Shown: positions 12,901 through 23,281, numbered from the stretch's first letter. The stretch: DNA of 64,000 nt from Annulohypoxylon bovei var. microspora (GCA_022836615.1 MU405220.1:186001-250000), one strand, 5' to 3'. Translations and numbers: made by a program. The notes: generated by a model from the sequence alone, not told the origin.

Positions 12901-13672
12901 TCGCAGCACTCTCTACTTCTTGGCTGGCGACGTGGCAAGATTCCGAAGCAGCCCTGCAGAGCAGAATACATTACTCAAGATGGTATGTGACAAGGTACCG
13001 TTGGAGCCTACCATTGGCCGGCAACTAGCAAGTATTTTCGAAGCACTTGTGAGTCCTAAGGACTGCTTGGAAAAAGAGAACCATGCGATCCGAAAACGAC
13101 TGAGCGGCGAATGGTTATACTTCCAAACCGTCCAGCCTTATTTGAAGGACTGCTTCCCTAATTCAGGCTTGGATGAGGCAGTTACCGTCAATCGTGCCGT
13201 GGCCATATTCGCCATCTTAAAACACCTGAAGTTCTATCAGTATGCTAGTGACATCGGACAGATCGTACGGGTTGGCATACGCTCATTATCTACGTTTGCC
13301 GTTGGGTGCGAAATGGAATCCTGCCTTTATGTCCTGCTACAGATCCTCGAGAAGGAACCGAACGCGCTAAAGGAGCATCTAGCTGGTTTGGTCTCGGGCA
13401 TAATTATAGTTTACGAGACGGCGAGAAAGACACCCAAAGCTACGCAGCCGGAGTGGTTCCCTGCAGCGAAGTCTATGGAGAGGGGACGTGTGCTATGCCG
13501 GAAGTTTGCGCTGGAGTTCTTCCTGACGCTGCCTACGTCGTACGAAACGCAGTATCTCGTGCCTCACAGACAGCAGCTCCTGCGCCCCCTGTCGATGGCT
13601 TGCGGAGACTCGGTCAGGGAGATTCGACGCACGGCGCTGGCGGCTAGGAAGGCCTGGGAAGCTCTGGCTTAG
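9945..13672 (+). CDS. MMS19: MMS19 (MET18) cytosolic Fe-S assembly adaptor
   Basis: HEAT-repeat protein of the cytosolic iron-sulfur targeting complex. It delivers clusters to DNA polymerases, helicases and TFIIH subunits, and is linked in fission yeast to heterochromatin silencing. Exons are 9945-10038, 10105-12590 and 12656-13672, giving 1198 residues. The ATG at 9945 has an A-rich upstream context and begins MANIKFEDLALQYVL. The MMS19 N-terminal block (LGQWVASINRWIQP, then a helical array with FFGSLFSSDHRAG) and the alpha-helical C-terminal array ending in ARKAWEALA match the family. The length is slightly above yeast Met18. The stop codon TAG is followed in the same frame by 87 open codons carrying a 15-bp repeat (see findings). 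Confidence 0.93.
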
Positions 13673-14160
13673 GGTGCTAGGCCCTCTGCTAGACCTGACC
13701 AAGTGGCCGAGTCCGATGGAGAGGAATCGGATGGAGGGGAATCAGATGGAGAGGAATCAAATGGAGAGGAATCAAATGGAGAGGAATCAGATGGAGGGGA
13801 ATCAAATGGAGAGGAATCAAATGGAGAGGAATCAGATGGAGGGGAATCAGATGGAGGGGAGTCGGATGGAGGAGAGTGTCGTAAGAGAGACAAAGGGGCT
13901 GGTGGATGTGATGGGAAATGCTCACATGAGAAATGAGGTGAGGATGACATGTTGAAGGGACTTGAGAAAGACTGCTCAAGTAAATTGCTATACATCCATT
14001 TGCAACTGTTTAGCAATGAGGGGCACCCTTATGGGCTAGCCAGTGTAGGAAAATAATAAAAATGACAGAAAGACACTCTAATGAGAGCAATTGTAAAATG
14101 TGCAAAATGTGGTATCATTCATGGCGCATGAAAACATGCCTAAACTAATTTGACTTCTAT
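13673..14160. other. Spacer between convergent MMS19 and SPC2
   Basis: Holds the minisatellite at 13715-13879 and then AT-rich sequence. Because the repeat unit is 15 bp and lacks stops, several frames on both strands stay open here; they are not independent genes. Confidence 0.6.
13715..13879 (+). repeat. 15-bp minisatellite, 11 units
   Basis: Eleven head-to-tail units of consensus (G/A)ATGGAG(A/G)GGAATCA, imperfect at the first base, at the eighth base, and in the last two units. The variants alternate, which suggests duplication of multi-unit blocks. In the MMS19 frame each unit reads D/N-G-E/G-E-S. It begins 43 bases after the MMS19 stop codon. Confidence 0.95.
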
Positions 14161-14966
14161 TTACGCCTTTCTGCGCTTCGACTTCTTGCTCGTCGACGGC
14201 TCCTCAGCACCGGTAGACGTGGACTGGGAAGCCGCAATGGCGTCTAGGAGCTCGGAATCCACATTGCTGAAATCGGCTGCGGCGGCCTGGACGCGCTTGG
14301 GATCGGCCTTCGCGATCAGGGGTACGGAGGTGGCGAACATGGTCTGGAAGGGCCGCGCGATGAAGTGCCCCTGCGAATCGAACCACTCGGTGAAGGAGCG
14401 CGCTAGCTCGATTGTCTCGGGAGAACCCTTCTTGGGCGTGCTGGTGATCTTGAGGTTGTAGGTTGGGACGTTCTTTTTTGTCGAGGTGGATATAGAGATC
14501 TACGGTCTGGTCAGTATCGCACTTGACGGCTACTACCGGAAGGACATATATACCTTCGACCCGTCAGGCGCCGTGCCTTGGTAAATAGTCCCCTTCTCGA
14601 CAAACCCGATCCAGTACGTCAAGACGCCGTTCAGCAGGGTGTACAGGGCTACGGCGCCGGCGGTGTAGTACTTGGTGCTCTCGAACCCCAGCTTGTAGTC
14701 CCACAGGAAGCAGGCGGCGGCTATGGCGAAGGCGCCGTACCCGAGGGCTAGCCGCGTGTCCAGCAGCTGGTGGTTCTGCTTGAATCCGAGCGAGTTGAGG
14801 TAGTTCGGGATCGCATCGTCGGAGGTGTTTTTGAGGTCTGGGTGGGTGGGTTAGTATGGGGGATTGGAGCTTGGAGGGGAGGAATAGGAATGGGAAGGGG
14901 AAGGGGAAGGAGAAAGGAGAACTTGCCCGCTAGGTTGTGGACGGCGATTCGTTCCTGGGAGGCCAT
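14161..14966 (-). CDS. SPC2: Signal peptidase complex subunit 2
   Basis: ER-membrane subunit of the signal peptidase complex. Exons are 14966-14927, 14837-14554 and 14499-14161 (220 residues). Two membrane segments are visible, LALGYGAFAIAAACFLWDY and the stretch YYTAGAVALYTLLNGVLTYW. A cytosolic domain follows, with ITSTPKKGSPETIELARSFT and FDSQGHFIAQPFQTMF, and a lysine-rich tail KKSKRRKA. The first intron begins GC rather than GT (GCGG|GCAAGT); splicing there joins HNLA to DLKNTSDDAIPNYL in frame. It is divergent from EMC3 over 358 bases. Confidence 0.9.
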
Positions 14967-15324
14967 TGTCGTGGTTTATTGTCTGGTGTAGGGGAGAGAA
15001 AGGTTGGTGGGTTGCATTGACGTTGGTCGGCAAGAAGTTGTCGATATGGATTGTAGAACGATATTGAGAACATTGAAGCCACCTAAGCTGCTAAGCTGTC
15101 AGCTAATGGAAGCAACTAGGTGCCCGCAGGAACCAATGGAAGTCGTCCATAAAGTGGGTCGCTTTAAAGTTCAGCCCTGTACCGAGCTAGTGTAACGTCA
15201 ATCTAAACCTACCTGGTATGTATCATCAGTCAGCAAATAGCTCAAGCTGCAACGCCTTTCTTTCCATCGGTCAGTTTCTTATTCAAGTCTTCAAGGGGAG
15301 AAGGAGATCAATACGTCATTCGCA
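14967..15324. promoter_or_regulatory. Shared upstream region of SPC2 and EMC3
   Basis: 358 bases between the two start codons of divergent ER genes, so the promoters must overlap or share elements. I can point to no specific factor site. The short plus-strand open frames inside it have no coding character. Confidence 0.6.
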
Positions 15325-16222
15325 ATGGCTCAATTACCGGCGCAAACGATCCATAGGGATCCTCAGCTTTTGTAAGTGTTGTTAACTTAAGAAATGCAAG
15401 AGCTTCGCTAATCCAATATCATATAGCTACTGGATCCTGCTTCCGATTACTGTTGTTATGATCTTGACTGGCGTGCTACGATACTATGCTACTGTTCTCA
15501 TGCAAACGCCCCCTAAGAAACTCGACGAGAAGTCTTTAAAAGAGCAGCGATCCCTAATGCACGGCATGGCAGTGCGCAGCAACTACCACGTCCTATCCGC
15601 GCAATCCTTCCGCACGCGACGAGACTACCTCACCAACGCCTACGAGTCTGGTGCCTTTCTGAAAGACCCCGAGCGACGTGGTCAGCCTCCCCCTAATCCT
15701 ATGACCGACCCTGGCGCCATGGACGGCATGATGGGCATGATGAAGAACAACATGGCCATGATGATTCCTAACACGTTGATCATGAGCTGGATCAATGCCT
15801 TCTTCAGCGGTTTCGTCATTATCAAGCTGCCATTCCCCATTACTATTAAGTTTAAGAGTATGCTACAAGCTGGTGTCGCAACAAAGGAGATGGACCCTCG
15901 ATGGATGTCCAGTATCAGTTGGTACTTCTTGTGCTACTTTGGTCTGCAATTTGTCTTCAACTTCTTGCTTGGCAATGAGAACGGTAAGTTCATTTCTAAT
16001 TATTTCAACATTGATGGCCTATAAGCTAATTCCATAATAGCTGCAAACCAGATGGCCCAGCAGATGTCGGGGATGGGAGCTCAGAATCCTCAGATGTTCG
16101 GACCTGGTGTTGATCCCGATAAGCAATTCAAGACGGAAGCTGAAAACCTTGCTGTGGTTGAACATTACTCAATTCTGGATGGCGTGGAGGATCGATTGCT
16201 CGAGGGTATCAAGTCTAAGTAA
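15325..16222 (+). CDS. EMC3: ER membrane protein complex subunit 3
   Basis: Core insertase subunit of the EMC, an Oxa1/YidC-superfamily protein that inserts membrane proteins at the ER. Exons are 15325-15371, 15427-15983 and 16041-16222 (261 residues, the normal size). TM1 is LFYWILLPITVVMILTGVL. A coiled region with RTRRDYLTNAYESGAF and a Met-rich loop MDGMMGMMKNNMAMM follow. TM2 includes WINAFFSGFVIIKLPFPI and TM3 SWYFLCYFGLQFVFNFLLG. A soluble tail ends DRLLEGIKSK. It is convergent with RPC25, with only about 100 bases between stop codons. Confidence 0.95.
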
Positions 16223-16324
16223 GAGGTTTAGGTAGCTAATTAGCCAGGCCTAAATGCAAATAGCTTTTCCTAACCAAACGCCGCCCTGTGCAAAATGCGG
16301 TTAATCAAACAAATGCCTTCATAT

Positions 16325-17189
16325 CTATTCCCACCATAGGCAGACTCCGAGCCCCTCTTTCATCATGGACCCTGCGATGGAGTAAGGGGATAATTTCTTA
16401 GCTCTGTCCACCTCTTCCTGCTCCGCGTTGTCGGGTCTCTGGTCTTGCCATGATTCGTCTTGTACCTGAAAGCGGACCATCTCGTTCTTGTCGTAGAACA
16501 TCGGGTCACTTTCAGGGTCATACACCCACGTCCATGCTTCCTCCTGGTGGTTGCTGGAGAGCGGTTAGTTTATGTGGAAGATACCCGTGTAGACCGGGTG
16601 GTACTTACTATAGTGTATTCTCGGGCAGCTCCTTGTATTCGACAAAGATGTCTTCGAAGAAATCAGTGCGGACTATAATTGCGTTAGTGACCTTTCCCCC
16701 CCTTTTCTCTCCTCGCAAGGAATCTCATAGAGAATGTATAAAGGGAGTGTAGGAAGCACATACTTTGAATCCCTTCGGCAGAGGCTTTGGTGATCCTCCC
16801 AAACATGACCTCGCCCTTGAAAGGTCTGAAGACAACCATACGGAACTCAACTATTGCAAACTCTGAGTTAATAATACTGATATTGTAAAATAATAAGAAT
16901 ATAAATATGACATACCATTGACATTCACCATGCCGCTTCCATGGCCGATGAGACCCTCTGAAGCCCATAGTAGATCATACATGCAAATGCAAAGCCCGAT
17001 TTTCTGAATTACTCGGTTTGAGTACTTGGAGTTGATGGCGTCCTCAATAGCGATGTGACTGGGTTTTTCAAATTGGTCTGGCCTGATCTGGACCAGATCG
17101 GCCATCTTCGTCTGGATTTCATGTTAGTGATGAAAGAATATTATAACTTTAGACTGCGCCTTTTTCAGATAACTAACCAATATGAACAT
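16325..17189 (-). CDS. RPC25: RNA polymerase III subunit RPC8/Rpc25
   Basis: Pol III stalk subunit, homologous to Rpb7, acting in initiation. Five exons: 17189-17178, 17111-16916, 16850-16764, 16672-16609 and 16553-16325 (195 residues). The first exon encodes only MFIL; splicing it to TKMADLVQIRPDQF recreates the conserved Rpb7-family N terminus. The SHS2-like N domain holds IGLCICMYDLL and VEFRMVVFRPFKGEVMFG. The C-terminal OB domain holds GIQIRTDFFEDIFV and MFYDKNEMVRFQV. All phases join without a break. A shorter open frame beginning at the MADLVQ methionine would miss the true start. Confidence 0.93.
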
Positions 17190-17988
17190 CTTTGAGATGT
17201 TATTATTGTGAATGTTTCACTATAAAACCATCGGTATTGTACAGAATTACTATATTGCAATTGGACCTTCACATTGCACTATTGTAGATGCTACTTGTAA
17301 ATGTCACTTTTTGATGATTGAAACATCCATTGAATGGAAGTAAAATGTGGGGCACATGTACCGGCAGGAGCGACAGGTGCCCAGGTGGTCCAGACCCACT
17401 GCGGCTGAAGCGCATCATTTATCTTCCAGCACCGTGCAGTGCTAGTGAGTCACAACTGGTACATTATTTAAGTATGCGCTAGCGCCGCGCTAAAATTCGG
17501 ATCGCGTTTGCATAAGAAACTTACAGGGGTCATTTTCAAACCTCGAAAAATACATGCACGTAGAACCACACAACATTGAACCACATAACACAAACTTTCA
17601 TCATCTTCCACGTCGTACTCTTTCCCACTTCAACTCTCGAAATCACCTTTCCTGAGGTTCCTTCTCGCATTTCGGCATCTTGCTCGTAACTTAATTTTCT
17701 TTTTAACTGCATTCAATTCTTTCCTTTTAATTTTATTTTTTCGCTTCGCGTCCTTGATTCCTAGAATACATTATTCCAACTGTCATATCGGACAGGCTGG
17801 CAACGTCTAGCGGGCGGTGAGCTTTCCTTTCCCCTTCTTCCCTTCTTTCCCTTCTTTTGCTTTTCTTTTCTACCATTTAACCTTGCACACATACTTTCAA
17901 CTAGTTTCTAACGTTTAGTTATTTATCTAGTAGTATCCGACCTACTTTTCACGAAGCTCCCATTATTGAAGCTTGAATCAATTTCAAA
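17190..17988. other. Divergent upstream region of RPC25 and the CCCH/NUFIP gene
   Basis: About 800 bases. The side next to the CCCH gene is a long pyrimidine-rich leader (17600-17875, many CTTTTC/CCTTCTT blocks), a common look for a fungal 5' UTR or promoter. No gene is seen. Confidence 0.5.
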
Positions 17989-19798
17989 ATGAGCAATTAT
18001 CCCTACGCGCCCCCTCCTCCAGCTCCTTCGGCAGCTTCGCCGAGCCCGTATCCTTCCTATAGTCAAGGATCAGGATATTCTCATCCAGCTCCTCGCGGCA
18101 GCCATGTCGCCGCAACAACTAGCGGTAGAAGCCATGCTCATCATCAAGGACCGGGTCGTAGCGAATACAGCTCGTCTTACTACCCGCAGCAAAACTACTC
18201 GTCTCCTAGTGGTGGTCCCTACAACCCTCCTCAGCCGGCTAGCTACTGGCAAGGAGCTCCACCCTCGAGTCACGCTCATTCAAATGGCTCGTCGATCCCC
18301 CCTAGTTACACTCCCAGCTACGCACCCCAAGGGTATCCTCAGCCTAGTCAACCTTACCAAGCACCATACCCCAGTCAACCCTCTCGCCCTCCTTATGGTG
18401 GTGCCCCGTATGGTCAAGCGCCTAGTGAGTATGTGCAACCTCCGCAACAGTGGAGTGACCAAGGTCAAGCATATCCCTCTTATCCAAGCCGCGGTGGACG
18501 TGGTGCGTACCCGAGTGATCGAAGTGGTCCTCTACGCAACCCCTATCCTCCTACGCATCACCAACCAGCTCCTCTTCAGCCACCCTACGGATATCCCCCG
18601 ACTACTACCCCATCGTTCCCTGGTCCGCCCCAGCCTCATTATGGATCCAGCAACAGAGGTCATGGTCGTGGCGGCCATTCTCACTCCACCAGAGGAGCTC
18701 ATGGAATGAGTAGTGATCGTGGCGAGAAGTTTCGTCACCGTGATCAGAAACCACATCAACCCCCGAGTTATCAGAAGTCTGATCCTGCTACTGGAAAGAA
18801 AAAGAAGCGCAAGACCAACACGCTTGGACTAACACCCGATGAGGATGATTCCGACAAAGGGGGAGACGTTGTAGACGATGAGAAGCGTCTAGCAGAGTTG
18901 TTTGGCTCAGATGGTCCAGGGTAAGCATTTTCTCCCTCTTTATTCTCTCTGGGGGTTTTACTGACTTTACAATAGAATCCCTGATGGTGACCTAGGAAAG
19001 TGGTTAGCAGAACGACGCGCCAATTTCCCAACTAAGACGCGTATTGCGCAGAAGGAGGCAGAGTTGCACTCTGAACTGGCGAACCATGCCAACAACGGAA
19101 ATGAGCCAGCGCCTGTTCAGGTTGACCCCGTTGAGAAGGAAGCTGATCGCCTTCGCAAGAGATTGGCTAAGCTTGACCGCAAGATTGAGAAGCGCAAACG
19201 CGCTCCTAATGACGAAGGTGACGACATGAGATCGGAGTCTTCTGATGAGGAATCCGATGACGAGAAGCCCGAGGCCTTGCCGACTGACAAGTCAGCTACT
19301 GGTTTCTTGCCTCCTCCCCCCATTACACGAGCTGACCCCTCTAACCACTGCAAATACTACTCTACGGGAGGTATCTGTGGTAAGAAGGGCAAGTGCCGCT
19401 TTGTACACGATCCAGCCGTTCGTGAGGCTGCCCTTCAAGAGAGGACCAGAAACGGCGGCCAGATGACGCTTAAGCAGCGCCTTCTTCTGAATGACAAGGA
19501 GCAGGACGACATGGAGGTGATTAAGACTATTGTGGACATGCGCTGTAACGGACGCTTGCACAATCCTCAGAATTCGCACTCACATTCTCACCTCGACGAG
19601 TTGACGATGGAGCGAGCTGGTGTCCCAGTCGTTTCTTCATTGCCTACCACAGGTGGGGAGGCCAACCTACCTCCCAACCCCTTCGCGCACTTGAAGAACC
19701 GCAAACCCCTTAAGAAGCACAATGATTGGCCCTCCGCCGGCCAGCACCAAGGGTGGAACCCTCCTGGCTACGGAGGCGCAGGCATGCCACCTAAGTAG
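17989..19798 (+). CDS. CCCH zinc-finger protein with NUFIP1 domain
   Basis: Exons are 17989-18920 and 18976-19798 (584 residues). The first 230 residues are low-complexity Pro/Tyr/Ser/Gln-rich, followed by a Gly/His/Arg stretch (GHGRGGHSHSTRG). A basic patch GKKKKRKTN precedes the NUFIP1-like core DLGKWLAERRANFPTKTRI, which spans the splice region. A coiled segment with READ-type charge (EADRLRKRLAKLDRKIEKRK) follows. A single CCCH finger reads C-x8-C-x5-C-x3-H in CKYYSTGGICGKKGKCRFVH. NUFIP proteins act with the R2TP/Hsp90 machinery in box C/D snoRNP assembly. By analogy this is a nuclear RNA-binding assembly factor; the exact partner is inference. Confidence 0.88.
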
Positions 19799-21163
19799 TT
19801 GCCGCCACAATATTCTGGGAGAGCTTGGCTTTCCTACCGATCCGGTTCGTCAGTTGTTTGTTGTGTGTCACGCACAACAGTTATCATCAATGTGATGAAT
19901 TAACCTCCACTAAAATGCTGCCATGTGGCACGCGACAGCTTATATGCGCCTTTCGGATTAGTTATCCCACAGGGACTCGGGAAGGCTGAGTCTATTAATT
20001 CAATACTTGTTCGAAATCAAATTATCGTTTTTCAGACGTCATTAGAACAAATCCACCATAGTCGCCAATCCTGCCAAGTAGTAGCAGAGATACGGCGTTT
20101 GATTTATGCTTTCCGGTTCATTGTTATTTTCTTTTCTGCCCCCTTTCCCATTCGACCCAGGAGCGCAAAGAATTCCACACTTCCAGTGATCCATAATTAT
20201 TCATCTTTTAATAACTTCCCGACCTCCCAATATGGTGAGCGAGTTTCGCGATTCCTCCCTACAATTAGCTCGAATTTTTGCTATAATGATCGAATGCTGG
20301 CGTTAGGTGGGCGGTGGACGTTGGCGAAGGTAAAGGTAAAGACTTGCAAGGTCAAGCAAGGCTGGTAAACGAGGGATATGACATAGAAGGCTCTCTGGGC
20401 CCAGACTGACCTTATACGGGTAGACGTAAGTGCGAGCTCGGATTTACGGACAGAACCGTAATAGACTGTACTAATACATCGCCGTCGTTTTACATTATGT
20501 GATTGTCTTGCGCGTATTAGATATAAACGATGATCTAATCCTGATCTAGTCTGACTTGTAGTGTGAAGTCGAATAGTATTACTAAGGTCTTTATGGCACT
20601 GGTCTAGTCTAGGAACTATATTGGACACCCCTTGATTTGGAACGTAGTGCTGTTCCTGTAAAATAGAATATTGTTACGATCTGCATGATTTTCGTGGTAG
20701 ATCTATAATTCCTTGAGTACGCAACCATCATGACTTCTGTTCGACTCATCTATCTCTTATATCGGCATCTCCCAGTAGGCATATGATCAAAACACCGAAC
20801 GCCATTTTAATGCATGATGATAGGTAACATGGCCTATCGTTCTCCCCTAGGCGAAACGATTCCCTTCCAGGTGGAATATCTGCTATCCGGGGATCGAGGA
20901 GGGGTTATAGGTGCCCATCCGTTTGTCCTCAGCATCTTTCCGCTAAGGCTTCGCCGACCAAGACGGACCAAGTTTTCAAAACATGAAAGATGCTGGTCCT
21001 TTTTCTGATCGTCTTCCACCAAGGATAAAAAGAGGCTAGGAATTTCGTCCTTCGTCCCTTTTCCGTCTCCCCTTCTCCTATTTTCCATTCCCGTCCCACC
21101 CCTCCATCACGCCGTTAAGCGACCATGCGGTAACCCGTATAGTAGTTATAGTACAGGGGAAGA
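19799..21163. other. Intergenic region between two convergent genes
   Basis: About 1.36 kb between the stops of the CCCH gene and NSA2. A 147-codon plus-strand frame (19925-20368) and a 115-codon minus frame overlap each other and have no domain, codon bias or intron support. I see no repeat or RNA gene. Confidence 0.5.
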
Positions 21164-22144
21164 TCAGACAAGCAGCACGGCGTTGACGCAGCCGTCGTTC
21201 TCGCAGTTGTTGGTGATCTGGGCGTAGCGGCCCCAGGCGACCTTGCCGCCGGCGGTGACGAGCCCCAGCTCGGACACGTTGACCTCGATGATGGTGCCCT
21301 TGCTCAGCACGCCCAGCTGCGTGTACAGCGGCTGCTGCGGGTTCTTCTTCACGCTGATGATGGGTAGTTGTAGCGTCACGCCTAGCTCGGGGTGCGTTAC
21401 GTTGGCCTTTTTGTATCTGGGATGGGGTTAGTAAGGAGGTTGGTTGGATAGAATGAGGAGATGAGGAGTGGAATAGGAGGTGGCAGATGGAGAGGAAAGA
21501 GATGATAAAGGATTTGAGAAGGGGGGATAGAGGAAGAACGTACCGTAATCCCATGGGCCGGATAAATCTTTCATACTTGACCGGCCGCCTCGTGAAATCG
21601 GGCCCGACGAAGGTCGGCTTGGTCACCATGCGCTTCCAGCTCTTCTTGTGGGTCTTCTTGCCGGTGCTGACGACCTTGAACATCTCCTCCTCGCTGATGC
21701 CCCTGACCTTGGGCAGCGGCACGGCGAACTTGGCGGCCTTCTCGGCGCGCTTGTTCTTGACGGCGGAGCTCAGGGCCTTGGCCTGGGTCGGGTTCGTGCG
21801 GTCGAGCAGGTAGTTGGGCAGCGGGGTCTTGGTGTCGTTCTCGCCGGCCGACTTCACGTTGCGCTCCTCGTGCGCCTTGATCTGCTTGCGCATCTGGATC
21901 TTCTCCTTGTGCCGCTTCGCCTGGTGCAGCTTCGCCCGCAGGCCCCGCAGGTTCTGCGCGTCCTTCGACGCCTTGTGGCCCTCGCGCGCCTCGCGCTTGC
22001 GCGCGCGCTCCTCGTGGTCCAGACGTCGGCCGTGCGTCTTGCGGAACCGCTCCATGTACTCGTTTTGAGGCTGTTGTCCATGTCTGTTAGTATGACTGTG
22101 CCTGGTTTCTCTGAGAGAGTAAGAGAGTAGAGAGATCTTACCAT
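21164..22144 (-). CDS. NSA2: NSA2 60S ribosome biogenesis factor
   Basis: Nucleolar GTP-independent assembly factor of pre-60S particles, needed for 27SB rRNA processing. Exons are 22144-22142 (ATG only), 22070-21544 and 21416-21164, giving 260 residues, the conserved length. The initiator codon is followed at once by GTAAGAT, and the 71-nt intron ends ACAG before CCTCAAAACGAG, producing MPQNEYMERFRKTHGRRLDH. The basic middle (GLRAKLHQAKRHKEKIQM) and the S8e-like C-terminal domain (GVLSKGTIIEVNVSELGLV, then the end CENDGCVNAVLLV) are typical. The exon is strongly GC-biased at third positions. It is divergent from the mitochondrial bL21m gene. Confidence 0.95.
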
Positions 22145-22648
22145 GATGAATGGATTGCGCCCTCGAAAGGGACTTCGGGAATAGCTGGGTAAGGTACTCT
22201 AATATCAATTCGGGAATTGAAGTCTTCGTAAATTGGTAGTCGTAACTGCGAATATCTATGTACACTGGAAATGTTCGAGGTCGGTGACACTAGCGATAAA
22301 AAAGTTACGGTGGAGTTTGTTATCGATTAAGGACCCGCCACTATCGAAATTTCTAATTGAATATCCAGAGCTCCAGCCACACGAATCACACATTAAAGCC
22401 ACATCTAGCTCGCGCAGCCGCAGCGGAAAAACACCACAACCCCACTTTAACTTTTCGATTCTCAACTTCGTCGTCAAACCTCAATTATCCCCGATTTGAA
22501 GCTTTATCGACATTATATACGGCGATCTAAAGGCCACCGATTCGGCCAATTACACACCGGACGATTCTTCTACTCCTATGATCCTATAAGACGTCTAGAA
22601 GGGAGATCAAATAGGGAGAAAAAAGGGCGAAAAAGGGAAGAAAGGAAA
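22145..22648. promoter_or_regulatory. Shared upstream region of NSA2 and bL21m
   Basis: About 500 bases separating two divergent ribosome-related genes. The bL21m frame stays open upstream to 22496, but its first good start is at 22649, directly after a purine-rich leader (AAAAGGGCGAAAAAGGG). No specific operator is recognisable. Confidence 0.5.
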
Positions 22649-23281
22649 ATGAGCCGCGCACTCCTCCGCTCCGTCCTGGAGCTGCGCACGCCCATAACGC
22701 GGCTACCACCACCCTTCCTGCTCCCGATCCGGGTCCGCAGCTTTGCGAAAACTTCCACGAGGCAGGCCGTCGAGCCCGCCTCCCCGTCCAGCCCAACCCC
22801 GTCCAGCGCAGCAGCCCCCCCCATAGCGCCCAGGCCAGTCCCCTCGCCGCGGTCCGCGCCCCCGCCTCCCCCCCCAGCAGCCCACGCGCCCACGACGTCG
22901 TCGTCGGTAGCGGAGCTGTTCCCGCTGCTGCGCGCGCAGCCGTCGCACTACGTGACGGTGCACATCCACGAGCGGCCGTACCTGGTGACGGAGGGGGACC
23001 GGGTGCGGCTGCCGTTCCTGATGCACGGCGTGCTGCCGGGCGACGTGCTGCGCCTCGACCGCGCCTCCACCATCGGCTCCCGCGACTACACCCTGCTCGG
23101 CCAGCCCTACATCGACCCCGCCCTGTTCGAGTGCCGCGCCACCGTCCTCGGCGTCGAGAGCGAGCCCCTGCGCGTCAAGATCAAGACGAAGCGCCGCAAC
23201 CGCCGCTCCCAGAGGGTCGCGAGCAAGCACCGGTATACTATTTTGAGGATTAGCGAGCTGAAGCTGCTGGGCCCGGCTTAG
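22649..23281 (+). CDS. MRPL49: Mitochondrial large ribosomal subunit protein bL21m
   Basis: Single exon, 210 residues. The chosen start MSRALLRSVLELRTP gives an Arg-rich amphipathic mitochondrial presequence (continuing to VRSFAKTSTRQ). An in-frame methionine at 22496 would add a basic tail without support. A Pro/Ala/Ser low-complexity linker (residues about 40-80) precedes the bL21 fold: SHYVTVHIHERPYLVTEGD, LPFLMHGVLPGDVLRLDR, then VKIKTKRRNRRSQRVASKH, the conserved basic signature of L21. The coding sequence is extremely GC-rich, so a long reverse-strand frame overlaps it as an artefact. Confidence 0.9.
   Translation: MSRALLRSVLELRTPITRLPPPFLLPIRVRSFAKTSTRQAVEPASPSSPTPSSAAAPPIAPRPVPSPRSAPPPPPPAAHAPTTSSSVAELFPLLRAQPSHYVTVHIHERPYLVTEGDRVRLPFLMHGVLPGDVLRLDRASTIGSRDYTLLGQPYIDPALFECRATVLGVESEPLRVKIKTKRRNRRSQRVASKHRYTILRISELKLLGPA

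Noticed and set aside
13674..14016. Overlapping open frames on both strands over the minisatellite, as a possible repeat-protein gene
   Set aside because: They arise because a stop-free 15-bp unit keeps many frames open. No start context, splice signal or domain outside the repeat supports them.
19925..20368. 147-codon frame in the spacer after the CCCH gene
   Set aside because: No domain, no codon bias like the neighbours, and overlapped by an equally long minus frame.
21648..22130. 160-codon plus-strand frame over NSA2
   Set aside because: Leu/Val/Gly-rich mirror of the conserved NSA2 exon on the other strand.
21164..22265. NSA2 as one long unspliced frame with an N-terminal extension
   Set aside because: The extension crosses the first intron, and the downstream part crosses the second intron into unrelated sequence. 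The spliced model gives the exact family length.
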